DNA of 64,000 nt from assembly GCA_034440355.1 (NCBI GenBank), contig JAWXBY010000179.1, positions 1 to 64,000 of the forward strand, given 5' to 3'. Source of the stretch: SZUA-430 sp034440355. GTDB taxonomy: Bacteria > Pseudomonadota > Alphaproteobacteria > Micropepsales > Micropepsaceae. The notes below the pieces were generated by a model, which saw only the letters and a program-made list of their open reading frames with translations, searched no databases and was not told the DNA's origin. Shown here piece after piece: positions 43,149-51,759 of the stretch. Both the position numbers and the translations under genes were made by a program. Within the stretch, counting starts at the first letter, position 1. Each line of letters starts with the position of its first letter.

Positions 43149-43883
43149 ATGATCGAGGCGCATGATTTGCGGAAACAGTTCGGCGCGGTGAAAGCGGTCG
43201 ATGGGCTGTCGTTCGCGGCGAGAGAGGGCGCGATTACGACGCTGCTCGGCGGCAACGGTTCGGGCAAGACGACGACATTGCGGATGATCGGCGGACTGAT
43301 CACGCCGGCGTCGGGGCGGGTCGAGATTGATGGCGTCGATGTGCGACGTCATCGAACGAAGGCGCTCGCGCGGCTCGGCATGCTGCACGATGAGTTCGGG
43401 CTCTATCCGCGGCTGACCGTGGAAGAGCATGTGCGCTTTGCGGCGGAGCTGCACGGGCTCTTCGGTAGAAAGCTCTCCGCGGCGGTTGGGCGCGTGCTCG
43501 ACGAACTCGACTTCGGCGATCTTCGCGGGCGGCTGGCTGCGGGTCTAAGTCACGGGCAGCGGATGAAGGTCGCGCTCGCACGCACCATCGTGCATCGGCC
43601 GCGCAACCTGGTGTTTGATGAACCCACGCGCGGGCTCGACGTGTTTTCGGTGCGGGTTCTGCGCGATCTTCTCATGCGATTGCGGGCCGAGGGGGCGTGC
43701 ATCTTGATGTCGAGCCACGCCATGGGTGAGGTGATGGAGCTGTCGGACCGGCTGGTGGTGATCCACCGCGGGCGCGTGCTCGCCGAGGGCTCGCCGATGG
43801 AGATCATCGCTCGTGCCGGGGCAAAGGATTTGGAGAGCGCGTTCGTGACGCTCACCTCGCGCGGGGAGGCGCTCGCGGCATGA
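43149..43883 (+). CDS. ABC transporter ATP-binding protein (ABC-2/NatA type)
   Basis: This protein of 244 residues has Walker A GGNGSGKTT (34-42), a Q-loop region at LGMLHDEFGLYP, an ABC signature of LSHGQ in place of LSGGQ, Walker B NLVFDEPTRGLD and an H-loop in LMSSHAMGEV. The GLYPRLTVEEHV segment and the order resemble NatA, the ATPase of sodium or ABC-2 type exporters. The next gene starts four bases inside its end (43880) and encodes the matching permease, so the two form one complex. The substrate is unknown. Confidence 0.95.
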   Translation: MIEAHDLRKQFGAVKAVDGLSFAAREGAITTLLGGNGSGKTTTLRMIGGLITPASGRVEIDGVDVRRHRTKALARLGMLHDEFGLYPRLTVEEHVRFAAELHGLFGRKLSAAVGRVLDELDFGDLRGRLAAGLSHGQRMKVALARTIVHRPRNLVFDEPTRGLDVFSVRVLRDLLMRLRAEGACILMSSHAMGEVMELSDRLVVIHRGRVLAEGSPMEIIARAGAKDLESAFVTLTSRGEALAA

Positions 43884-44992
43884 AGGCGGCCACGATTTTT
43901 CTCAAAGAGATGACCGACCTGCTGCGCGACCGGCGGTCGTTGTTTTCGGCCCTTGCCTATGTGTTCTTCGGGCCGGTCGCCGTGATGTTCGCGGTCGGCA
44001 TGCTGGCAGCGCAATCGCGGGAGGACGCGCTCGCTCCGGTCGCGCTGTGTGGGCCCGGTGAGGCGCCCGCCCTTGTGCAGCACCTGACGGCGGCAGGCTT
44101 GTCGTTCGATCGCAAAGCGAAGATCTGCCTGAATATTGCAGAGGATTTTGCGGCGCGGCTTCAGGATGGGCGGACGGTGCGCGTCGGTATTCTCGCCGAT
44201 CTCGCGACGAGCGGACCGACGGTGCGCAGGCTTGAGCGTGCGGTGCGCTCGTTTTCGGCGCAGCTTTCGAACCAGCGTTTGCTGGCGCGAGGCATCGCGC
44301 CGTCCGTCGGTTCACCAGTCGACGTCGACACGCAGAGCACGAACGCGGTGTCGCGGCAGGCCGACGTCGTGGCGCGCATCCTGATAATCTTCTTCGTCAG
44401 CGCGCCGTTCTTCGTGAGCCTTGCGGCTGCGGCCGACATGACGGCAGGCGAGCGCGAACGGCGGTCGCTGGAGACGCTGCTGGCGCATCCAGTCGGCGCG
44501 TTGAGCATCGTGTTCGGCAAGTGGCTTGCCGCGGCGACTCTGGGCGTGTTCGGGACGGCAGCTTGCGTCGTCGGCGGCTTGCTGTTGCTCGACCGGTCGG
44601 CATTGCCCGAGTTGGGCGTCCGGCTCGAGACCAGCGTCGAGACGGGTCTTCACGTGGTGTTGTTTTTGATGCCCCTTTGCGGTTTGGTCGCCGCGGTACA
44701 GCTTGCTGTGGGCTTGTGGGCGAAGAATTTTAAGGACGCACAGAGCTATCTCACACTCTTGTCCTTCGCTCCCGTTGTCGCGGGTTTCGTCGTGACCGGT
44801 GAACGATTGGCGCAAGCGGGGCTCTATCCGCTGGCGTGGGAACTGAATGCACTGGCGCAGCCGCTCCTTAGGTCTTCGACACCGGTGGCCCCGTTTGTGC
44901 AGCTTGCCGCGGTCGAGATCGCGCTGACCTTCGCCTTGCTGCTAGTGTGCGCGCGGCGCTTGAGGAGCGAGAAGATATTGTCGCAAGCATGA
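43880..44992 (+). CDS. ABC-2 type transporter permease (NatB-like)
   Basis: This 370-residue protein has a first helix with the amphipathic AATIFLKEMTDLLRDRRSLFSALAYVF opening, a signature of ABC-2 permeases such as NatB. A large periplasmic domain (about 45-160) and five further helices from about 160 (IIFFVSAPFFVSLAAAADMTAGERERRSLETLLAHP...) follow. The TAGERERRSLETLL coupling helix is the typical ABC-2 motif next to the ATPase. Its start ATG overlaps the ATPase stop (ATGA), and its own stop overlaps the sigma factor start. Translation across the operon is probably coupled. Confidence 0.9.
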   Translation: MKAATIFLKEMTDLLRDRRSLFSALAYVFFGPVAVMFAVGMLAAQSREDALAPVALCGPGEAPALVQHLTAAGLSFDRKAKICLNIAEDFAARLQDGRTVRVGILADLATSGPTVRRLERAVRSFSAQLSNQRLLARGIAPSVGSPVDVDTQSTNAVSRQADVVARILIIFFVSAPFFVSLAAAADMTAGERERRSLETLLAHPVGALSIVFGKWLAAATLGVFGTAACVVGGLLLLDRSALPELGVRLETSVETGLHVVLFLMPLCGLVAAVQLAVGLWAKNFKDAQSYLTLLSFAPVVAGFVVTGERLAQAGLYPLAWELNALAQPLLRSSTPVAPFVQLAAVEIALTFALLLVCARRLRSEKILSQA

Positions 44993-45489
44993 CGGAACGC
45001 GACGCCGCCTTCGCCGACCTTGCGCGCACGCACGGCGCGCTCATCGCACGCATTGCGCGGTCCTACGAGGCGAACGCGGCGCTGGCGGAGGAGCTTGTAC
45101 AGGACATCTATCTGAACGTCTGGCAGGCGCTGCCGTCGTTTCGCGGCGACGCTTCGTTGCGGACCTTCGTCGCGCGGATCGCGCACAACCGGGCCATCAG
45201 TCATGTTGCGCGGCAAGCGCGCGCGCCGCGGTTTATGGAACTCGACGACGCATTACCTGCGGGCGCTGCGTCCCCGGAGGATGTGGTCGCGCATGCGGAC
45301 TTGCGCGCGAAGCTCGAGGCGGCGGTGCAGCGGTTGCCCGTCAATCAGAAAGTCGTGGTGACCCTGGCGCTCGAAGGCTTTCAAGCGGAGGAGATTGCCG
45401 CGGTGCTTGGCCTCAATGTCTCGGCGGCGACGGTCAGGCTGCATCGCGCGAAGGCGGCTTTGCAGGAATTGCTCAAAGGATCGACATGA
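44989..45489 (+). CDS. ECF RNA polymerase sigma factor
   Basis: This 166-residue protein has sigma region 2 at about 8-80 (ARTHGALIARIARSYEANAALAEELVQDIYLNVWQALPSF, with the conserved DIYLNVW) and region 4 at about 105-160 (LPVNQKVVVTLALEGFQAEEIAAVLGLNVSAATVRLHRAK, a clear helix-turn-helix). This two-domain layout is the extracytoplasmic-function class. Start and stop overlap both neighbours by four bases (ATGA). The gene just downstream encodes a membrane protein that may be its anti-sigma factor. It likely drives its own operon and other envelope genes. Confidence 0.93.
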   Translation: MTERDAAFADLARTHGALIARIARSYEANAALAEELVQDIYLNVWQALPSFRGDASLRTFVARIAHNRAISHVARQARAPRFMELDDALPAGAASPEDVVAHADLRAKLEAAVQRLPVNQKVVVTLALEGFQAEEIAAVLGLNVSAATVRLHRAKAALQELLKGST

Positions 45490-46046
45490 CGGACTGGGAC
45501 GACCTCGAACGAGTATGGCGGAGCTTGCCGGCGAAGGCCGCGCCGGCGGCGGACGAGTTGCGGCGGCTGGCGCGCTGGCGCTGGTTGTCGACGCTCGTCG
45601 TGTGGAGCGAGGTGGCAACGGCCATCGCCGGCGCCGCGGTCGGCGTTTGGCTGTTGGTGCAAGACGACTTCGTTCTCGGCGTGGCGACGCTCGCTTTTGT
45701 CGCCGCTGTGTCCTGGTCGTCGTGGTGGGCGCGGTCGTTGGCCCCGGCGAAGGCGGACGATCCCGTGATGCTGGCGGTCGAGCTCGCGGTGCGGCGCGCG
45801 CGGATCGGCACGCGCCTTGCGTTCGCGATTCTATGGTCGGTTGCGGCGTCGCTTGTCTTTGTCGCCGTGTTTGTTTTGCTCATGGATCACGCCGTGCCGC
45901 TGGGCCGCTCATCGCTGGCGATCCTAGGCGTCGTGCTCATTTGGCTTGCGGTTTGGACCGGAGGGACGCTTTTTTATCTGTTGCGGCGCATACGTGATCT
46001 GGCGCGCCTGGAGGCGCTGAAGGCGTCGCTGGTTCAGGAGGATTGA
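45486..46046 (+). CDS. Membrane protein, candidate anti-sigma partner
   Basis: This protein of 186 residues starts with a short cytoplasmic N-terminus (MTDWDDLERVWRSLPAKAAP), which could be a sigma-binding helix. Two hydrophobic pairs follow at about 38-80 (VVWSEVATAIAGAAVGVWLLV, LGVATLAFVAAVSW) and 115-165 (LAFAILWSVAASLVFVAVFVLLM, LGVVLIWLAVWTGGTLFYLL). There is no zinc-binding HxxxCxxC motif of classical ZAS anti-sigma factors, so the role is inferred only from gene order: it overlaps the ECF sigma gene by four bases. The 'ABC-ABC-sigma-membrane' order suggests it senses envelope state. Confidence 0.72.
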   Translation: MTDWDDLERVWRSLPAKAAPAADELRRLARWRWLSTLVVWSEVATAIAGAAVGVWLLVQDDFVLGVATLAFVAAVSWSSWWARSLAPAKADDPVMLAVELAVRRARIGTRLAFAILWSVAASLVFVAVFVLLMDHAVPLGRSSLAILGVVLIWLAVWTGGTLFYLLRRIRDLARLEALKASLVQED

Positions 46047-46067
46047 GGGCGAGACCACGCGGACCGT

Positions 46068-46649
46068 TTAGCGCGGCGAGCGGCGACCTTGGTGAGGCGT
46101 CGCGGTCTTTTTGGAGCCCGCTACCAAATGCAGCGCCTCCTCGTACGGGCCACCGAAATCCACTCTGTCTATCGCGGTGATCGAGTATCGGCTGGGTTTG
46201 CTTTCCCACTTGGCGTCGGGCGTGACTTCCAAAAGGTGGACGTCGCCCTTGGATATGTCGACGACTTTCCCAACATAACACACGTTCCCAATGTGAAGAC
46301 TTACAAGTGGAAAATCGGCATTTGCGCCTAGCAGCAGCGAGGTCAGCGATGAAAGGTCGAGGTTCGGGTCAACGCCTCTCGTCAGCTTTCTAGCCTTCAG
46401 CGCTTTTTCGATGAAGCTGGCGCCCGGCGCCGGGCTTTTGCACTCAGTTACGTCGATGAAACGCATGCAAGAGTAGCCGCCGAGACGGACGCCCTCATCA
46501 ACGACCTGCAATGCGAAGAAATCGGGCCCGAGCGCGACTACAAATCCATTAAACCACCCGGCCTCCAGTTCGGCGCGCTTCACACGCACGGGATGTCCGC
46601 TCCGTTTTGCAAGCTCCAACTGACGTTTGAGGGCGATCGGCTGTTTCAC
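46068..46649 (-). CDS. Unrecognised protein with two similar beta-rich modules
   Basis: This 193-residue soluble protein has two halves that look like repeats of a small beta-barrel. The first is FNGFVVALGPDFFALQVVDE with MRFIDVTEC; the second is YVGKVVDISKGDVHLLEVTP with SITAIDRVDFGG. Both share the pattern 'hydrophobic-G-x-V-V ... F/V-x-L-x-V ... I-x-V', reminiscent of Sm-like or WYL-type barrels. The remaining parts are basic, with Lys/Arg at both ends. No signal peptide is present. A GTG start at 46649 with AGGA upstream is used. It has no partner next to it, so a nucleic-acid-binding role is a guess. Confidence 0.68.
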   Translation of the reverse strand: MKQPIALKRQLELAKRSGHPVRVKRAELEAGWFNGFVVALGPDFFALQVVDEGVRLGGYSCMRFIDVTECKSPAPGASFIEKALKARKLTRGVDPNLDLSSLTSLLLGANADFPLVSLHIGNVCYVGKVVDISKGDVHLLEVTPDAKWESKPSRYSITAIDRVDFGGPYEEALHLVAGSKKTATPHQGRRSPR

Positions 46650-46761
46650 GGCTCATCCTATGTGGCGCAGCGCGGTAGGCACCGCGGCCGATCTTCTTCA
46701 AGTCGGCTTTGCCGTCGGCAGGCGAGCCGGGTCGGCGCGGCATCGCGCCGGTCGCGATCGC

Positions 46762-47748
46762 TTACTTTGCTTTTCCGGAATCGGCGTCCACCATCAGCGA
46801 CGAGACGTCCACGGCCTCGAAGTCGGATCCCGAGACCTTGCGAAGTTCTCGAAGTTCATCGTCGTTCCAGTCGGGATGCGGCGCTCCATTTAAGAACCAG
46901 GCCGAGCCATTGTCCGCGAGCATCATTCCATAGGTCTTCAGGGCTCGAAGGATGATCTGGTTGGTCTTGGAGAATTTTGAGATGTCGAAGTCCGCGCGCA
47001 GACGAAAGCGCTGGCCGAGCGGGGGCAGAGCTTCGTCTATGCTGCGCGAAGCGGCGTGACGCGCGGGCCAGACATAAGCCTTTCGCGTGCGCGGCACCGT
47101 GAACCGCAAGGCGTGCCGGATCTCGCCGGCTGCGATTTCTTCGGCGCGGACGAGGCCGGGGAAGATCGGCAGGCCGGCGGCATCCGCACTTGTCCAACTG
47201 TCCCTGCGCAATTCATGCCCTTCGAGATCAAACTTGGCGGACCCCACCGTGCTCCAGCTACCGTCGGCGTTCGGAACGGCTTTGTAGATTTCAAACAGCG
47301 TGCAGCTGCCTTCCTGGACGACGATGACGTGGCGGTCGTCCTTGCTGTCGGGGCCACCCTCGATCGGCGCGTTGCTCGGGATCGGGTAGGGTCCGGGATC
47401 GCTTTCATCGGTCGCGGGCTCTTCATCCTCGAAGGCACGAAAGTTTATCGCGACCTTCGGCTGCTTCATGGGAACGACGACAAACGGAATGCCGATCGGC
47501 GCTCCCTCATAGAGCCCGGAGCCAAAGTCGGCGCGCAGCGGCTTATCCGCACCGATCGTCGCGATGTATTGCTGCGAGCGCGGGTCAACCGGCATCTTGT
47601 CGACGGGTGTGTTCCAAATGTGGTCGGCCGGGAAGACCGGACAGCCTCCAACCCTCGGGCTGGCGCTCTGCGCCGGCGAGATCGCCGCGCAACCGAATGA
47701 CAAGGCGGCGACCGACAGGGCAACTCGTCCCACGTTTAGAAGTGCCAT
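46762..47748 (-). CDS. Conserved exported protein of unknown function
   Basis: This protein of 328 residues has a signal peptide (about 1-29, SVAALSFGCAAISPAQSA). It belongs to a family I have seen in soil bacteria. Its key phrases are CPVFPADHIWNTPVDKMPVD near residue 36, the SDPGPYPIP and IEGGPDSKDDRHVIVV stretches, DSWTSADAAGLPIFPGLVR near 185, YVWPARHAA, and ADNGSAWFLNGAPHPDWNDDEL near 285. The many conserved Asp/His/Trp residues suggest an enzyme or carbohydrate-binding protein, but no fold is assigned. AAGGAG precedes the ATG. A perfect inverted repeat at 47767-47787 lies right upstream and could be an operator. Confidence 0.8.
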   Translation of the reverse strand: MALLNVGRVALSVAALSFGCAAISPAQSASPRVGGCPVFPADHIWNTPVDKMPVDPRSQQYIATIGADKPLRADFGSGLYEGAPIGIPFVVVPMKQPKVAINFRAFEDEEPATDESDPGPYPIPSNAPIEGGPDSKDDRHVIVVQEGSCTLFEIYKAVPNADGSWSTVGSAKFDLEGHELRRDSWTSADAAGLPIFPGLVRAEEIAAGEIRHALRFTVPRTRKAYVWPARHAASRSIDEALPPLGQRFRLRADFDISKFSKTNQIILRALKTYGMMLADNGSAWFLNGAPHPDWNDDELRELRKVSGSDFEAVDVSSLMVDADSGKAK

Positions 47749-47766
47749 GGCACCGACTCCTTATTG

Positions 47767-47787
47767 CATTTGCGCTCTGCGCAAATG
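47767..47787. promoter_or_regulatory. Perfect inverted repeat upstream of the exported-protein gene
   Basis: Nine-base arms CATTTGCGC and GCGCAAATG flank TCT. The site ends 18 bases before the reverse-strand start codon at 47748, within the presumed leader or core promoter. It could be a regulator site or an RNA hairpin; no T-tract follows, so an intrinsic terminator is unlikely. Confidence 0.5.
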
Positions 47788-47958
47788 AGCGCGTTTCCTG
47801 CTGACTTTAGTGATAGCCGGTACAAAAATACAACCGTCACACCGCCGGCCGCGCTTGATCTCCCGCGACCGCTGCGGCTTGATCCATCGAATTGGCGCCG
47901 GTTCACTGTGTCTCCAAGACATAAGGTGACGGTACTCCTTTGAGGGATTCGCAAAACG

Positions 47959-48939
47959 ATGATCGGTCACCTTCGACAAGTTGGTCTCACTCTCCTCCCG
48001 GCGCTCTCGTTGATCGCGTGCCTCGCCGTTGCCGGTCCGGCGAACGCAGCCAATCCGAGTGCATGCGGCTTGCTCGAACCCTCCGAAGTCGAGGCCATTG
48101 TCGGGCCGCTTGCGGGCGCGCCGTTCCGTTCGACGAACGGCTTTCCTGACGCGACCGGAGACGAGTGCCGTTATGAGACGAAAGAGTTGCGCGCCGTCAC
48201 GCTGCGCGTCGAATGGTCCGACGGCGCCCTCACATATGGCGTTGTCAGTTCAACGCAAGACGCCGTCGCGAACGCGGGACTGAAGGGTGTGCTCAAACTG
48301 TCCGATGGCACAAAACTGACGGGTGCTTGGGATCAAGCGCGCGTGTTCATGTGCTGTGAAGTTCACACGCTGACCGGCAAGCGGCATCTCGTTGTCGATA
48401 TCAGCGGATCGCGTGCAACGATTGCGCAAGCCGCGAAGCTTGCGGACGCCGCGAACAAGCGACTGGCGAAGCCGCTCACGCCGGACGATGCCGCAGCATT
48501 GGCGGCGGCGACGACGCGCAACAACGCGCGGCCGAAGGCGCGTTCCGTCTGCGAATTGCTCACGCGCGCCGATGCCGAAGCGATCGCCGGAACGGCCCTA
48601 TCGAGTGCGCCGAAGGGCGATAACAATTCCTGCACCTACTCTTGGAAGCAAGCGGACGGCACCGAAAATGACCTAAAGCTGGCGGTGACGTGGCGCGGCG
48701 GCTTCGGCGAGTATCGTCTGGCGCAGTCCGCGATCGGACAAAGCCTGGATAGCTTTGCCGCTCAAGGCGCCGATTTGAGGATGAAGCAAAAGGCGACCGG
48801 TCTCTTCGACGAAGAGTCATCGAGCATCATCGGTGAAATGGCTGTCAAAAAAGATGTTATGCTCACGGTCGAAACGGGCGCTTATTCAACCGACACGTCA
48901 AAAGCGTTCATGGCCAAAGCGGCCGAGAAGCTGCGGTAG
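47959..48939 (+). CDS. Exported protein with duplicated Cys-containing domain
   Basis: This 326-residue protein has a signal peptide (LSLIACLAVAGPANA). The mature part contains two related domains, at about 35-160 and 195-320. Each opens with CGLLEPSEVEAIVG or CELLTRADAEAIAG, has a middle Cys (DECRYET, NSCTYSW), and continues with a LRVEW or LAVTW strand. The pattern, a Cys-aided 'LL-x3-D-A-x-A-I/V-G' opening, recalls DUF3558-like lipoprotein domains, but I am unsure of the family. The gene lies five bases before the beta-helix gene and is probably co-transcribed. The two domains can be aligned directly, so a tandem duplication is clear. Confidence 0.75.
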   Translation: MIGHLRQVGLTLLPALSLIACLAVAGPANAANPSACGLLEPSEVEAIVGPLAGAPFRSTNGFPDATGDECRYETKELRAVTLRVEWSDGALTYGVVSSTQDAVANAGLKGVLKLSDGTKLTGAWDQARVFMCCEVHTLTGKRHLVVDISGSRATIAQAAKLADAANKRLAKPLTPDDAAALAAATTRNNARPKARSVCELLTRADAEAIAGTALSSAPKGDNNSCTYSWKQADGTENDLKLAVTWRGGFGEYRLAQSAIGQSLDSFAAQGADLRMKQKATGLFDEESSSIIGEMAVKKDVMLTVETGAYSTDTSKAFMAKAAEKLR

Positions 48940-48944
48940 CCGAC

Positions 48945-50420
48945 ATGAAACGCAAACTCGTTCTCCCAACGCTACTCATCTCGGCATTCTGTTGTGGCGC
49001 GGCCGGCGCCGAGTCAGCGCCCCGGGCCGTGGAGCGTGCGCGCACCACCGCCATTCCCGCCTGCACCGCCTTTGTGGATGCGGCGAGTGCGGCTGGTAAG
49101 GGAACGGCGCAGCAACCGCATCGGACGATCGCCGCGGCCGTTGCCGCCGCGCCGGAGGGAGCGGTCATCTGCGTCGCGGAGGGCGTTTATGCCGAAGCCT
49201 TAAGCCCGGGCGAGAAGGCGTTCACGCTCGCCGGCGGCTTTCAGCGCGGCAAGAATTTCACCATTCGCGACTCGGCCGCATACGTATCGAAGGCGCAAGG
49301 CAAAGGCGGTTCGTTCATCCGCTACGAGGATCCCGGACCCAAGGGCGACCAACGAACGGTGATCGACGGGTTCGAGATCACTGGCTATTCGCAAGCTATT
49401 CTGCGCGATGTTTACTATTCGCAGAAGTTCGACGTCACCAACAATTACATCCACGACAACAAATGCGCCGATCAATCGTTGGCCGGCGGCGGCTTTGCCC
49501 TGAACAATGTCTCAGGGCGCATCGCAGGCAATGTGTTTAAGAAGAACGCATGCGGCCGCGGCGGCGCCGGTTTCCTCAATGACTCCGCCAACGAAAACAG
49601 CGTGGTGATCGAGCGGAACCTCGTCGACGCCAATGCGGGGACCGAACCCGAGGCGAGCCACGGCGGCGCGCTCTATCTGTTCGCGAACAAACTTCAGGTC
49701 ACGGCAAACACGTTCACTCGCAACACCGTCACACGCTGGGGCGCGGGTCTCTATGTCGGCGCCTCTGTCGGCAGCGGGCAGAAGACGACCGCCACGTTGA
49801 GTTGGAACGTGTACATGCACAACAGCGCCGGCATCGCCGGCGGAGGTATGTTCTGTGACGACGGTGCTGCGTGCATCAGCGTTCACGAGATCTACTACCG
49901 CAATTGCGGCGGCAACGTTTTTCTCGATAGCGGCGGCTTCGGGGCGACAACGGCGAAATTCGATCACATGACGAATGTCGGCGCGCTCGACGTCGGCTGC
50001 AAAGCGCCGGGTGCGGGCGTCGTGATCGAGCGGGCCGCCGAAGCTCCGGACGCCTATTCGTTCGTCAACTCGATCTTCTGGGGCAACGCGCCCGGCATGG
50101 ACTTCGCCGTCAGCTGCGACGCCAATTGCGGCAACGTGAAGATCAACGTCAGTCACTCGCTGGTCGAAACGAAATACATGAAGAACGGCGACCTCGGCAT
50201 CACGTTCGGCGCTGGCGTTGTTGCGCCCGTGGATCCGCTGTTTGCAGATGTGGCTGGCGGCGACTTTCATCTGAAATCGGCCGCTGGACGCTGGACGCCG
50301 AACGGCTACGTGAAGGACCCGGTCACGAGCCCTGCTCTGGGTCAGGCTGCTCCGAAGGGCGGCAAGCGCAGCGAGCTCGGCGCCTTCGGCAATGGCGCCG
50401 AGGCGTCACAGGCGCAATAG
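48945..50420 (+). CDS. Exported right-handed parallel beta-helix protein
   Basis: This protein of 491 residues has a signal peptide (LLISAFCCGAAGAES). The repeating pattern of short strands is typical of parallel beta-helices: ITGYSQAILRDVYYSQKFDVTNNYIHDN, GGFALNNVSGRIAGNVFKKN, GGALYLFANKLQVTANTFTRN and GGGMFCDDGAACIS. Such proteins bind or cleave polysaccharides. No lyase catalytic residues are clear to me. The opening CTAFVDAASAAGKGTAQQPHRTIAAAVAAAP is the DUF1565-type start seen in such chains. It is coupled to the preceding gene (gap of five bases). The C-terminus ends SELGAFGNG, usual for this family. Confidence 0.87.
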   Translation: MKRKLVLPTLLISAFCCGAAGAESAPRAVERARTTAIPACTAFVDAASAAGKGTAQQPHRTIAAAVAAAPEGAVICVAEGVYAEALSPGEKAFTLAGGFQRGKNFTIRDSAAYVSKAQGKGGSFIRYEDPGPKGDQRTVIDGFEITGYSQAILRDVYYSQKFDVTNNYIHDNKCADQSLAGGGFALNNVSGRIAGNVFKKNACGRGGAGFLNDSANENSVVIERNLVDANAGTEPEASHGGALYLFANKLQVTANTFTRNTVTRWGAGLYVGASVGSGQKTTATLSWNVYMHNSAGIAGGGMFCDDGAACISVHEIYYRNCGGNVFLDSGGFGATTAKFDHMTNVGALDVGCKAPGAGVVIERAAEAPDAYSFVNSIFWGNAPGMDFAVSCDANCGNVKINVSHSLVETKYMKNGDLGITFGAGVVAPVDPLFADVAGGDFHLKSAAGRWTPNGYVKDPVTSPALGQAAPKGGKRSELGAFGNGAEASQAQ

Positions 50421-50487
50421 CGTTTCGATCGGTGAACAAGATGCGGCCGCGCTCTGTTGAGCGCGGCCGCCGCTATATCGACTCGTA

Positions 50488-51759
50488 CTAGCGAGTGATG
50501 ACGCCGGACACGCAGCAGTCTGCCGGTCGTGCGCTCGGGACGCTGTCCTTGAGGTAGCACTGGCCCTTATCGCCCTGCACACCCTCTTGCACCCATGTCC
50601 AGGCTGCGCACGTTTTGTCCTTCAGACATTTCGCTCGGCATTTGACCGGGTCGTCCGAATTCGTTTGCGAATAGTCGTTGCCGGGGCGATCCGTCTGTTC
50701 CTCGAGCGTCGACGTTGCGGGCGGGGCGCTCGTCTCCGAGGAGCTTGATGTCGACGACGCCTTCGCTCCCTCCGGCGCGGCGGGTGCTGGCGGCGCTGAA
50801 GATCTCCCACCGTTCCACGCGAACTTTTCCTCCTGCATGTGCACAGCGGTGCCCTTCAGCGTTTTGCCGTCGGACGAAAGCGTGAAGAAGCCGGTGCCGG
50901 CAGCCTCGAGACCCGGTTGGACGTACGTGAAGTTCAACGTGGTCGACGGGAACATCGCGGTGCCTTGAAGCGTGCCGTTGAATTGGCGCGCGCCGTCCGT
51001 GCTCACGAACTGACCGATGAATGCAATTTGCTGACCCGGGATAAGGGGGCCGGCGATCTGTGGCGTCAGAACAAGCGTGAAATGCCTGTTTGCGCTCGTC
51101 GTGGTTTTCCATTCCCCGATAAGGCTCAAGGTGCTCGTGGACGGTCCCGAGGACGCTGTGGACGTCGTCGAAGGCTTCGGCTTCGATGAAGCGACCGGGG
51201 GCGCGGCTTTGGGAATGACGAGGGTTTTGCACATCAAGCCCAATGCGTTGACGTACTTTCCAAAACGAACGTTGAGACCCGATCCAATCTCACCGTCGGG
51301 GCATTCCTTGTAACCTTGGCTCGATCCCGCGAGCGTTTGCACACCGAACTTGACAGTTTCGGCAATAGATTCGCCGTCGCGTGGCCGATAGCAGTTGAAG
51401 TGTATGGAGGTTACATTGAGGTTGTTTCTGACATAGATCTTCATTGCCCAAACGTAGCTATCCGCAGGGCAAGTGAATTCGGACCGAGAGCCTCCCGTTC
51501 CACCAGCGAATCCATTGTCATCGGTGACCGTACCGCGCTGCCCATCTGGCGAGATTGTCGCGCACAGGGGCCGGATTTCATCTATCCAATTGCCCGTGCG
51601 CCCCTTGAAGCCCACTAGGTACTCATCGTCGCCACAGTTGAGCTCTGTCGCCGTACCGTTTCCGCCGGCGGCCGGATATGTGGTGGCCCCGGCCGGAACG
51701 CATGTGGCAATCACCAAAGCGACTGAGCACGCGTATTTAAGAACTCTAGGTAAAATCAT
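50488..51759 (-). CDS. Exported protein with beta-prism-like N-terminus and PAN domain
   Basis: This 423-residue exported protein has a signal peptide (ACSVALVIATCVPAGA). The N-terminal 140 residues carry three CPxD/CGDDEY-type motifs (NCGDDEYLVGFKGRTGNWIDEI, FTCPADSYVWAMKIYVRNNLNVTSI), resembling a jacalin or Vmo-like beta-prism that binds glycans. A Ser/Thr/Pro-rich linker and a beta-sandwich-like middle (SLIGEWKTTTSANRHFTL) follow. The C-terminal 70 residues are a PAN/apple-type domain: DRPGNDYSQTNSDDPVKCRA, then CLKDKTCAAWTW and GQCYLKDSVP. AAGGA nine bases upstream supports the ATG at 51759. It is a secreted or surface-located binding protein. Confidence 0.8.
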   Translation of the reverse strand: MILPRVLKYACSVALVIATCVPAGATTYPAAGGNGTATELNCGDDEYLVGFKGRTGNWIDEIRPLCATISPDGQRGTVTDDNGFAGGTGGSRSEFTCPADSYVWAMKIYVRNNLNVTSIHFNCYRPRDGESIAETVKFGVQTLAGSSQGYKECPDGEIGSGLNVRFGKYVNALGLMCKTLVIPKAAPPVASSKPKPSTTSTASSGPSTSTLSLIGEWKTTTSANRHFTLVLTPQIAGPLIPGQQIAFIGQFVSTDGARQFNGTLQGTAMFPSTTLNFTYVQPGLEAAGTGFFTLSSDGKTLKGTAVHMQEEKFAWNGGRSSAPPAPAAPEGAKASSTSSSSETSAPPATSTLEEQTDRPGNDYSQTNSDDPVKCRAKCLKDKTCAAWTWVQEGVQGDKGQCYLKDSVPSARPADCCVSGVITR

